A stretch of DNA of 64,000 bases from Cyanobacteria bacterium RM1_2_2 (GTDB lineage: Bacteria; Cyanobacteriota; Cyanobacteriia; Elainellales; Elainellaceae). Each line of letters begins with the position of its first letter. Position 1 is the stretch's first letter. The DNA lies in assembly GCA_012033495.1 (NCBI GenBank), contig JAAUQT010000006.1, forward strand, positions 1 to 64,000. Reading direction: 5' to 3'. Position numbers and translations under genes: made by a program. The notes below the pieces were generated by a model. The model was not told the origin of the DNA, ran no database searches, and saw only the letters and a list, made by a program, of their open reading frames with translations. Positions 34,537 to 43,159 of the stretch are shown here, one piece after another.

Positions 34537-35217
34537 TCACTCACTGAACTGACTGATTTGCTCTTTCACCCAAACCCGAAATCGCTTCAGCATTTGTGCT
34601 TCTCCCACTTGGCTGCTCTGCTTTAGAAAATTTGGCAACTGGGTTAACGGCAAGTTGGCAAACGTGGGGCTGTAGCCTAGCTCCACATACTGTCTCTCAG
34701 GCTGTCTCTCAGGCTGTCTCTCAGGCTGTCCCTGCTGAAGCACACGAATGATTAATTCACCATCTCCATAGCGCCACACTTCCGGTACAGCTAGAGCTTG
34801 ATAAATTGACAGCTTGTTCAGCGAGGAACTGCTAAAGTCTACCTCCAACATCAAATCTGGCGGGGGATCTTGGATCAAATCTAGCTGATCCCGGTTTCTA
34901 ACCAACGGCTCATTTTGAATGTAAAAACCAGAGTCAGGCTCCAAGCCGCGTTCCAGATCTTCGCGTTTGCAGGTCATCGAACCGACGCTTTTAATATTCA
35001 GATCTAGCTCATCCACCAAAAGATCAATCAATTTTTCAAGCAGTCGTTTTGTATGTTCATGAGGCATCGAGGGAGACATAATTTCAAGCAAACCGTGATT
35101 GTAAGCATAGCGGGTACTCGCATCTTCCCCTTTGGCAGCTAGCAAGCTTTCAAACATCTGCCAGGTAATATTTCTAAGAATGACCCGCTGTTCTGCGGGT
35201 AGGGTTGTGGCGGTCAT
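34537..35217 (-). CDS. Uma2 family (DUF820) putative endonuclease
   Basis: About 226 aa from an ATG at 35217, which begins with the usual MTATTLPAEQ; an upstream ATG at 35256 is possible. Restriction-endonuclease-like fold signature: GLLEIMSPSMPHEHTKRLLEKLI, EPDSGFYI and PPDLMLEVDFSSSS (Asp/Glu-x-Asp/Lys-type active site). Near residue 180 three QPER repeats come from 12-bp tandem DNA repeats around 34693-34730. Uma2 genes are multicopy and mobile-looking in cyanobacteria. This one sits against transcription between the adaptor and pump genes, suggesting later insertion. Confidence 0.82.
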   Translation of the reverse strand: MTATTLPAEQRVILRNITWQMFESLLAAKGEDASTRYAYNHGLLEIMSPSMPHEHTKRLLEKLIDLLVDELDLNIKSVGSMTCKREDLERGLEPDSGFYIQNEPLVRNRDQLDLIQDPPPDLMLEVDFSSSSLNKLSIYQALAVPEVWRYGDGELIIRVLQQGQPERQPERQPERQYVELGYSPTFANLPLTQLPNFLKQSSQVGEAQMLKRFRVWVKEQISQFSE

Positions 35218-35256
35218 GGCTCCTGCTTCCCACAAGTTGGGGCGACTGACAATCAC

Positions 35257-35714
35257 TTCTGCTCCAGTTTAACCCAAGTGCAGATACAAGCCCAAACCAG
35301 TAGAAGCACCCAATTAAACGGACTGAAAATTCGGGTTTCGACTGCGCTCAACCCACTGTTCGACTGCGCTCAACCCACCGTTTGACTGCGCTCAACCCAC
35401 CGAATGAAGGTTGGCGCGTTGAGCGGAGCCGAAACGCATCTTACGCTGATGCCGTCAACATTCAACCGCCATTTGACCATTATTCGACCATCAATGGATA
35501 ACGCGCTCTAACACACAGATGCTACGCTCATCTTCACTGGTTCTAAGCTTTAGGTGTCATGCTGCTACATGAATAAATCTCACAAGAAATGTTCTAGCAG
35601 AATCAGGGAGCGCAATTCATGCTAATGTGAATTGTTCCTATTAAGCTTTTGTCTAAAAGTCTGCTATCTGGGCAGCGTGACTTTCATCTGGTCTAACTCC
35701 CTCCAAAGACAGAC
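35257..35714. other. Intergenic region upstream of the RND gene
   Basis: About 458 bp. It holds the 22-bp tandem repeats and inverted copy at 35339-35433; the remaining 280 bp show no gene and probably carry the RND promoter. Confidence 0.5.
35339..35433. repeat. 22-bp tandem repeats with an inverted copy
   Basis: Three copies of a unit with the core GACTGCGCTCAACCCAC (35339, 35361, 35383) are followed at 35419-35433 by TTGAGCGGAGCCGAA, an inverted variant of the same motif. Related motifs recur at 57340-57516. Confidence 0.75.
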
Positions 35715-38700
35715 TTGCCTGAGCCTATGTCTTTTCACCTTTCTGAATGGTCGATTAAACGTCCTGTGCCAGTGTTAGTGGTCGCGCTGTTGCTGCTGTT
35801 GATTGGGCTACTGGCGTTTTTCCATCTCGGCATTGACGATGATCCCAACATCGATATTCCAGGCGTTATGGTGTATGTACGGCAACAGGGAGCCGGAGCC
35901 GTTGAGCTAGAAACTCAAATAACAAAGAGGGTTGAAGATGCAGTCGCCGGGCTGGGAAACATCGACAAAATTACTTCAACTATCCAGGATGAACAGTCTA
36001 CAACAACGATCGAATTCGAGTTAGGAACAGATGTTGATCGCGCAACTAGCGATGTCCGCAACGCCATAGCTCAGATTCGCGCTTTCCTGCCATCCGACAT
36101 TGACGAACCGATTATCAGCCGCTTGGAATTCACGGAAGGCACGATCATGACTTACGTGGTTGCCTCCCAAACCCGCTCGGTCGAAGAATTGAGCTATCTC
36201 GTTGATCGCACCATCAGTCAGGCAATTCTGGCAGTTCCTGGTGTAGCCCAGGTCGAGCGGTGGGGCGGTGTCGATCGAGAGGTGCGGGTAGAGCTAGACC
36301 CCAATCGGCTGCTGGCTCTCAATCTAACGGTGAATCAGGTCAACGATCAGATTCGCGCTTTTAACATCAATTTACCTAGCGGACGAACAGATGTAGGCAA
36401 CCGAGAGCAGGTGGTGCGTTCAATGGGCAGTGCCCAAACCGTCGCAGATTTGGGTCAATATCGAATTGCCCTCCCAACCGGAAACACCCTGCCTTTATCG
36501 GCACTTGGTACCACTATCGACGGATTCACCAAACCTCGACAGGCAGCTTATTTCAACCGTGAGCCTGCCGTTACCCTTGGCGTTAAACGCAGCAGCGGTA
36601 CTTCGATTGTCAGCGTTGAAGAAGGCGTGCGTCGAGCCGTCACTCAACTGCAATCCACCTTGCCAGCGGATGTTGAACTTTCCTTAGTTTTCACCCTAGC
36701 CGACTACATTCGCGCTTCCTATCGTGATACCATTCTCGATACCCTAATTCTAGGTTCTCTATTTACCGTTCTCACCGTTGGCATCTTCCTTAAAAATTGG
36801 CGTGCGACTTGGGTGACAGCCTTTTCACTGCCACTGTCGATCATTCCGAGCTTTGCCGTCATGCAAACCCTGGGCTATACGCTAAACAGCATGACGCTAC
36901 TCGGATTGGGCTTAGCTATCGGCAATTTAATCGACGACAGCGTTTGCGTGATTGATATCATCGATCAGCACTTACTCATGGGCAAATCGCCGCTCAAAGC
37001 CGCCCTGGACGGTGCCAAAGAAATTAGCTTAGCCATTACTGCCACCACCGCCGTCATCATTGCCGTCTTCCTTCCTGTTGCGTTCATGGGCGGTATTCCC
37101 GGACAGTTCTTTCAGCCGTTTGGTATTACCATTTCCGTTTCCTCCATCTTTTCTACTTTGGTTGCCTGCACCGTCACCCCAATGTTAGCAGCCTACATCC
37201 TCAAACCCAAACCGCAGCAGAATTTCCCACCTCCCCACCTCCCCACCTCCCCACCTCCCACTCTCTACTCCCCCATCCTCACCTGGTCACTCCGTCATCG
37301 CTTCACCACCCTACTGCTTGCCCTCACCATTTTGTAGGCAGCTTACAATTAGTGCCGCTGATTCCCAAAGGTTTATTCAACAGTGGCAACAGCGATTACA
37401 GCTTAGCCGCCATTGAACTGCCTCCTGGCTCAACGTTGCCGGAAACGCAGGCGGTGATGCAGAACGTAAGCCAGAAGTTGCAGGCGCATCCGGCAGTATC
37501 ATCGGTGTTAGCAACTGCGTATCGAGTTGATTATGCAAATTTGTTCATTAACTTATTACCAAGGCAGGAACGCCCAGTTTCTCGATCGGAGTTTGAAGCA
37601 GAAATGCGTTCTGTATTTGCTGCCGTTCCAGGGGCAAAAGTCAGTTTCCGCAGTCAGGGTGTGCGCGGCGATCGAGATTTATCTTTGACGCTGAAAAGCG
37701 ATAACGGTGAGACGTTGACCAAAGTTGCCAAAACGCTAGAACAGCAGATGCGACAGTTGCCTGGATTTGTAGAGGTGACTTCCAGCGTTGCTCAGGTGCG
37801 CCCCGAAATTTTAATTCAACCCAACCCGGCTCGCGCTGCTGATTTGGGTGTTTCGGTTGCAGACATTGCCCGCACTGCTTCAGTGGCGCTTCTAGGCGAT
37901 TCGGCTGCTAATCTGGCCCGGTTCAACTTACCCGACCGCCAAATCCCAATTCGTGTCCAGGTTAATTCAACTGCTCGCACCGATTTGGATACCCTCAGAC
38001 AACTTCGAGTGGAAGCGCAGGGCAATGGGAATCAGAGGCAGTTGGTTCCGCTTTCGGCGGTTACTGAAATTCGCTTGGGTAGCAATCCGGCAGAGATTGA
38101 ACGAGTAGACCGCGTGCGGCAGGTGAATTTGGGGGCGAACCTCCAAGGGGTGTCGTTGGGGCAGGCGTTAGGGCAGGTGAGAGCGCTACCTGCATTAAAG
38201 TCCTTGCCGCCCGATGTCACCGAGCAGCCAGCCGGGGATGCCGAAATTATGCAAGAGATTTTCACTCGGTTTGCAACTGTTTTGGCAATATCAGTTCTCT
38301 GCATCTATGCAATTTTAGTCTTACTCTACAATCACTTTCTCTATCCGTTAGTCATTCTCGTTGCAATTCCACTTTCCATAGGTGGGGCATTACTAGCCCT
38401 GTTGCTGACCCAAAAAGAACTCGGCTTATTTGCCCTAATTGGGATTGTGCTGCTGCTGGCGCTCGTCACGAAAAACGCGATTTTACTCGTCGATTTTGCT
38501 TTAGTGGGAATGCAGCAGGGGATGCCTCAAAAGCAGGCAGTGATTGAGTCGGGACTGTCTCGCTTCCGCCCAATCATGATGACTTCGGTGTCTACCGTTG
38601 TGGGGATGATTCCGATTGCGATCGGTGTAGGAGCCGCCGGGGATACGCGCAGCCCGATGGCAGTTGCGGTGATTGGCGGCTTCAGCACTTCAACCCTGTT

Positions 38701-38812
38701 AACCTTGCTGGTAGTGCCCGTGCTGTTCACCTATGTGGATAACTGGGCATATCACCTCCAGCAATGGACAAAGGGCAATCAGAATCATCCTGTCACTTCC
38801 GACAAACCATGA
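35715..38812 (+). CDS. RND efflux permease (AcrB/HAE1-like), one frameshift
   Basis: 1032 aa after correction, the normal RND length. N-terminal inner-membrane helix (SIKRPVPVLVVALLLLLIG), periplasmic porter domains with two internal repeats, and central TM4-TM6 region with LGLAIGNLIDDSVCVID (Asp residues for proton relay); second half with LFALIGIVLLLALVTKNAILL and RFRPIMMTS. The frame stops in the T4 run at 37330-37333; one or two T restores VGSLQLVPLIPKGLF and the second half continues without further damage, so the break is probably an error. It is upstream of and overlaps the ABC transporter gene by ATGA. The adaptor is at 33070. Confidence 0.88.
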
Positions 38813-40497
38813 GCAACCGAGGGCAGAATCGAGGCTGGCAGAAATTTTTGCGAGTAGCCATACCCTACTGGACGGCATCCGATCAGCGACGCGCAGTGGG
38901 TTGGCTGTTGGTGCTGCTATTGCTCTCTTTTGTCAGCAGTAGTTTTCTGATTTGGGAAACTTTGCAACGCGGAGAATTACTGTCTGCTCTGGCAGCACGA
39001 GATACAGAACGCTTTAGGCAAGGCGTATTTTTGTTTGTCGGTATCATCGCTTTGAGCGTACCTGCACTGTCGCTGAAAACATATCTTCAGGATAAATTAG
39101 GATTAGACTGGCGGCATTGGCTGACCAATCAATTTCGGCAAGATTATTTTACGGATCAAGCATTCTATCAAATCGCCAGTTCTGCGATCGATAATCCTGA
39201 TCAGCGCATTGCTGAAGATATTCGTAATTTCACCCAGCAGGCGCTGACATTACTCATCATTTTTTCAGACTCAACGATTCAATTAATCGGGTTTTTAGGC
39301 ATCCTTTGGTTTATTTCTAAATCCTTGCTGGTTGTTCTATTTGTCTATGCAGTAATTGGCACGGTAATCACTACATTTGTCTTCGGTCACGTGTTAGTTA
39401 GTATTAATTTTGAGCAGCTAAAACGGGAAGCAAATTTTCGCTACAGCCTGGTGAGAATCCGCGAAAACGCCGAATCGATTGCTTTTTACCAGGGGCAATC
39501 CCAAGAGTTTGACCAGGTAGAAAACCGCTTTCTATCAGCTTTTCACAACTTCAATCGCCTGATTCGCTGGCAGTTTAATCTCACGGTTTTTCAGAACGCC
39601 TATCAGTACATTACGTTTATTTTGCCGTTTGTTGTATTGGCACCGCGCCTATTTGCAGGAGAACTAGAGATCGGAGCCGTCAGCCAATCACAAGCAGCCT
39701 TCGAGCGGGTCGGGTTAGCGTTAGGTTTAGTGATCACTCAGTTCGATCAGTTAAGTGCATTTGTGGCAGGCATTGAGCGTTTGGATCAGCTACAAAATGC
39801 CATGACTAAGATTGCCCTACCCAAAGCCAGCATTGAAATCCGCGAAGGCACGCCGCTAGCCCTGCAACAAGTGACGCTGCACCTTCCTCAGACCTCCACA
39901 GTTCTGATTCGAGAACTATCCTTCACGATTGAGCCTGATTCGCCTTTGCTGATTGTAGGAGAAAGTGGAGTGGGTAAAAGTTCACTGCTGCGGGCAATTG
40001 CCGGACTGTGGCATACGGGTTCTGGAATAATGATTCGCCCGGCGGCTCAACAGCTTTTATTCTTGCCGCAACGTCCTTACATGATTTTAGGCTCCCTGCG
40101 GCAACAGCTTTTGTATCCGCATCAGTTGGATAAGGCAGATGAGCAACTACTGCAAATTTTGCAGCAAGTCGGGTTGATTAAACTAATCGAGCGTTCCGGC
40201 AGTTTAGAGGCAGTTGAAGACTGGTCGAAGGTGCTGTCATTAGGAGAACAGCAGCGGCTCGCTTTTGCCCGTTTACTGTTGGCTCAGCCTCGATACGCCT
40301 TACTCGATGAAGCGACTAGCGCGCTTGATACTGCCCACGAAGCCCACCTTTATAAATTGCTGCAAACGAGCCAAATTGCTTACGCTAGCGTCGGGCATCG
40401 TCAAACCTTGCTCGCCTACCATCAACAGGTACTTCAACTGAAGCGCGATCAATCTTGGATGTTGAACCCAATCACTGAGTCGCAACTCCAATTTTGA
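38809..40497 (+). CDS. SbmA/BacA-like ABC transporter, fused permease and ATPase
   Basis: 562 aa from the ATG overlapping the RND stop codon (ATGA at 38809-38812). The N-terminal ABC_membrane_2-type transmembrane domain (about 1-330) carries several helices and the conserved NFEQLKREANFRYSLVRIRENAE; the ATPase domain (about 360-560) has Walker A GESGVGKSS, signature LSLGEQQRLAF and Walker B YALLDEATSALD. This family moves peptides, vitamin B12-like or siderophore-like molecules. A close paralogue is encoded on the opposite strand at 43160-44821, on the far side of the tonB genes. Its 3' end overlaps the convergent exbD by 26 bp. Direction of transport is unknown. Confidence 0.88.
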   Translation: MSNRGQNRGWQKFLRVAIPYWTASDQRRAVGWLLVLLLLSFVSSSFLIWETLQRGELLSALAARDTERFRQGVFLFVGIIALSVPALSLKTYLQDKLGLDWRHWLTNQFRQDYFTDQAFYQIASSAIDNPDQRIAEDIRNFTQQALTLLIIFSDSTIQLIGFLGILWFISKSLLVVLFVYAVIGTVITTFVFGHVLVSINFEQLKREANFRYSLVRIRENAESIAFYQGQSQEFDQVENRFLSAFHNFNRLIRWQFNLTVFQNAYQYITFILPFVVLAPRLFAGELEIGAVSQSQAAFERVGLALGLVITQFDQLSAFVAGIERLDQLQNAMTKIALPKASIEIREGTPLALQQVTLHLPQTSTVLIRELSFTIEPDSPLLIVGESGVGKSSLLRAIAGLWHTGSGIMIRPAAQQLLFLPQRPYMILGSLRQQLLYPHQLDKADEQLLQILQQVGLIKLIERSGSLEAVEDWSKVLSLGEQQRLAFARLLLAQPRYALLDEATSALDTAHEAHLYKLLQTSQIAYASVGHRQTLLAYHQQVLQLKRDQSWMLNPITESQLQF

Positions 40498-40903
40498 CCC
40501 CATCAATAGCGCGTAGCTCATCCATCACAGCAATGACGCGACCATAGTTCACTTCTACATCTCCGCTGATTACCACAAACGCTGTCGGGCTATCACCTTT
40601 AATAGACTCCACCGCAGCAGGAAGCGTTTCTACTGTTATAGGCTGTTGATTGAGTAAAATGTCACCTTGCGGATCAATTGTAACGTTGATTTCACTTTCA
40701 GTTTGAGTGCCAGCCGTTGAAGCTTCCGGTAGGTTGACATCCAATCCTTGCGCACGAGTCAACGATAGGCTCGCCATGATGAAAAAAGTCAGCAGGGCAA
40801 ACACCACATCGATCATCGGCACGATATTAATTTCTGGCGATTCATCCGCCTCATCTTCAGGAACGTGCATAAGGTTGGTAAACTCCTTCAGATTTACTTT
40901 CAT
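40472..40903 (-). CDS. exbD: ExbD/TolR-type biopolymer transport protein
   Basis: 143 aa. One transmembrane helix near the N-terminus (INIVPMIDVVFALLTFFIMASL) with the essential Asp of the proton pathway in PMIDVVF, then a periplasmic ExbD domain. It works with ExbB and TonB to energise outer-membrane receptors. The ATG at 40903 overlaps the end of exbB by 47 bp; the internal ATG at 40870 (MHVPEDEADESPEIN) would shorten the overlap to 14 bp and is an equally good start. Confidence 0.88.
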   Translation of the reverse strand: MKVNLKEFTNLMHVPEDEADESPEINIVPMIDVVFALLTFFIMASLSLTRAQGLDVNLPEASTAGTQTESEINVTIDPQGDILLNQQPITVETLPAAVESIKGDSPTAFVVISGDVEVNYGRVIAVMDELRAIDGVKIGVATQ

Positions 40904-41516
40904 ACTGGCGTAGATACAGCAACTCTAGCTGTGTGCCATATTCTCGGATCAGCGTAAGCTGTCGTTGATAGAAGCCGCGAAACGTCCGAGCAAAAATTAG
41001 AGTTAACACGGCAACCGTAATTCCGGCTGCGGTGGAAACCAAGGCTTCACTAATGCCAGAAGTGACGCTGTCTGCATTCTGGGTCGCAAGATTACCCAAA
41101 TTGATCGAAGCGAACGAACGGATCAACCCCAAAACAGTTCCCAGCAGTCCAAGCAGCGGCGAAGCCGTAATTACAATATCAAAAACCGTGTTGAATCGTT
41201 TCAAAACTGGAATTTCGGACTGGGTTGCACTTTCCAACGCAAGTTTAAAAGCGTTAGGAGAAAGCTGATCGAGCGTGAGCGCTTCTAGAAAAATTCGGGT
41301 GATGGGTAAATCGAGATTTTGTTTCAACTTCAGCACAGCCGCATTAGGATCATGCTGATAGAGCTTGAGCACTTCACGAGCAACCGGACGCTGACGGCGA
41401 TTGATTTGCAGCCAAAAGGCAATCCGTTCTACAATCAGGGCAATTGCTAGAACCGAGAACCCCAACAGGGGATACATCACAATGCCGCCTGCCGCAAGCA
41501 ACTCCACAATACGCAT
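40857..41516 (-). CDS. exbB: ExbB/TolQ/MotA-type proton channel protein
   Basis: 219 aa with three hydrophobic segments: residues about 10-33, 115-135 (SPLLGLLGTVLGLIRSF) and 155-175 (ISEALVSTAAGITVAVLTL). These last two are the conserved channel helices. It forms the proton-conducting complex with ExbD. It is divergent from the tonB gene across a 156-bp region with a shared regulatory-looking segment. Together with the receptor at 19190 this supplies the TonB energy-transfer system of the island. Confidence 0.88.
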   Translation of the reverse strand: MRIVELLAAGGIVMYPLLGFSVLAIALIVERIAFWLQINRRQRPVAREVLKLYQHDPNAAVLKLKQNLDLPITRIFLEALTLDQLSPNAFKLALESATQSEIPVLKRFNTVFDIVITASPLLGLLGTVLGLIRSFASINLGNLATQNADSVTSGISEALVSTAAGITVAVLTLIFARTFRGFYQRQLTLIREYGTQLELLYLRQYESKSEGVYQPYARS

Positions 41517-41575
41517 ACTTGACCTACATCTCAGCCCACAGCGGGCAATGTTTAGCTAACAGCTATTGTAAGATC

Positions 41576-41625
41576 CTATTGAGAATAAATAGCAATTGAC
41601 AGGTGCAAAATTTGCACTTTATCAT
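41576..41625 (+). promoter_or_regulatory. tonB promoter with palindromic operator and Fur-like dyad
   Basis: TTGACA (41596-41601), an 18-bp spacer, then TATCAT (41620-41625) make a good promoter reading toward tonB. The spacer contains the perfect palindrome GTGCAAAATTTGCAC (41603-41617). Just upstream, CTATTGAGAATAAATAG (41576-41592) contains TGAGAAT, a frequent Fur half-site, with a weak second half. A repressor on either site would block this promoter. Binding is inferred. Confidence 0.55.
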
Positions 41626-41672
41626 GAACAAACTGAGCAAAGCCGTTCTCAATCGCAAGCTCGACAGAATCT

Positions 41673-42971
41673 ATGGGACTCTCAGACGACGTTGATCAAC
41701 AGCGAGCACAGGATTCTCGAACCTTAAGGCGGATGGTGGGGCTAAGCCTTGCCGGATCGCTGTTGTTGCACAGCATCATGCTCTCGCTCAAAATTGTGGC
41801 TCCTTGGCAAGCGACCAAACCTCGCCCAACAGAAGTTGTGGTTGTCCCGCGTCGCACTCCGCCTGTAGAAGCACCGCCCGAAATAAAACCGACACCACTA
41901 CCAGCACAGCCATTACCAGCACAGCCGCCACAGCAACCATTAGAACCAACCTTACCGCCGCTGCAACCCTCAGAATTGCCCCTGCCCACTACGACGGCGG
42001 AGTCGGTTATCCCAGAAGGGCGGGTGGATGCTGCCGTTAACGAGTCGCCCCGCGTCGGTTCAGGTTTGGCTCCCGGTTTGGGTGGTTTCTCAGAAGGAAT
42101 TGGACTAAATCGCTCAAATAGCCCAATTCGTGGATCGGGCGGCGGCGCACGTCAAGGTGTACCGGGAGGCACATCAGACAGCGCACCCCCTGCGGCAATT
42201 GGGCCTTCTCCTAGCCCAGTTCCTCTCAGCCCGGAACCGGATTCGCCGGAAGATGCTTCCCGATATGCGGTTTGCCGGCGATGTCCTTCGCCAGATTATC
42301 CCCGCAATGCGCTACAGGCTGCGCTGGAAGGGCGGGTTGGCGTCACGGTTGATTTAGATGAACGAGGGCGGGTGGTTGAAGCCAAGCTGACCCATTCTAG
42401 CGGCGATCGGGCAATTGATCAGGCAGTGTTAGAAACAGTAGAGGAACGTTGGCGATTTGAAAATATTGATGGTGGTGCGAATGATGTGCCCGTCGAAGTT
42501 TACATGACGGTGAACGGTTCGGAACTGAATCAACGTGCTCAAGAATGGGGCAATCAAACTGCTGTAGAAATTCCGAGTGCGGGCTTTGCTGCTCCTGAAT
42601 TCTCTGAACCGTCCGCCCTTGATCCAGAGCATCTAGAAGTAAATCCAACACCAGTAGACCCGACACCAGCAGTGACAACGTTTGAATCAGAGATTGGCAA
42701 TTATTTACTCGATGCAGACATTCCACCTACATTAGAGCTAGCTCCAATCACACCAGCAACTCCCGAACCTCCGGCTGCCTTAGAGTCTGAGCCACTAACC
42801 GGAACCGCCAGCGAGCCAGTTCCATGGGAGCAGCAGCCCGAAGCCCCAACCGAATTTGCTGAACCTGCCCTCCCGGAAGCTGAGTTTGAGCCTGCTCCTG
42901 CTGAGGTAATTTCAGATGAAGCTGTTCCTGTTGAGGACACTCCCGTTGAGTTGGAACCTGCACCACTATAA
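41673..42971 (+). CDS. tonB: TonB family energy transducer with C-terminal extension
   Basis: 432 aa. A single N-terminal helix (about 22-42) bears the conserved Ser/His face (SLAGSLLLHSIML). A long proline-rich periplasmic spacer (about 55-190) follows, and a TonB C-terminal domain (about 195-285: SPDYPRNALQAALEGRVGVTVDL, RWRFENIDGG). Unusually, about 140 further residues rich in Pro, Glu and Ala follow the TonB domain, which normally ends the protein. It is divergent from exbB-exbD. It would couple the inner-membrane proton gradient to the receptor at 19190. Confidence 0.85.
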   Translation: MGLSDDVDQQRAQDSRTLRRMVGLSLAGSLLLHSIMLSLKIVAPWQATKPRPTEVVVVPRRTPPVEAPPEIKPTPLPAQPLPAQPPQQPLEPTLPPLQPSELPLPTTTAESVIPEGRVDAAVNESPRVGSGLAPGLGGFSEGIGLNRSNSPIRGSGGGARQGVPGGTSDSAPPAAIGPSPSPVPLSPEPDSPEDASRYAVCRRCPSPDYPRNALQAALEGRVGVTVDLDERGRVVEAKLTHSSGDRAIDQAVLETVEERWRFENIDGGANDVPVEVYMTVNGSELNQRAQEWGNQTAVEIPSAGFAAPEFSEPSALDPEHLEVNPTPVDPTPAVTTFESEIGNYLLDADIPPTLELAPITPATPEPPAALESEPLTGTASEPVPWEQQPEAPTEFAEPALPEAEFEPAPAEVISDEAVPVEDTPVELEPAPL

Positions 42972-43009
42972 AATTGCTAATCATCTTTGGCTGTGACACT
43001 AAAGATCTT

Positions 43010-43126
43010 GGATTGAATCAATCCGTAACCTGTGCGGGCGGGTTGAGCAGATCAATCGGCATCCGGCAATCGATTTGACCACAAAACCTGCCCCGACCCA
43101 CGATCGAAGGGATTGAATTCCCATCC
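43010..43126. repeat. 117-bp inverted repeat, left copy
   Basis: It begins with GGATTGAATCAATCC and ends with GGATTGAATTCCCATCC. It is an imperfect reverse complement, with clear matches throughout, of 44896-45011. The two copies face each other on either side of the ABC transporter gene at 43160. Confidence 0.75.
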
Positions 43127-43159
43127 TTAACAATAACTTTGACACTAGCAATAACAAAA

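Noticed and set aside
40150-40164. CTGCAAATTTTGCAG dyad inside the ABC transporter gene as a fourth operator copy
   Set aside because: The outer base differs, and it is explained by Leu-Gln codons in a conserved protein segment.
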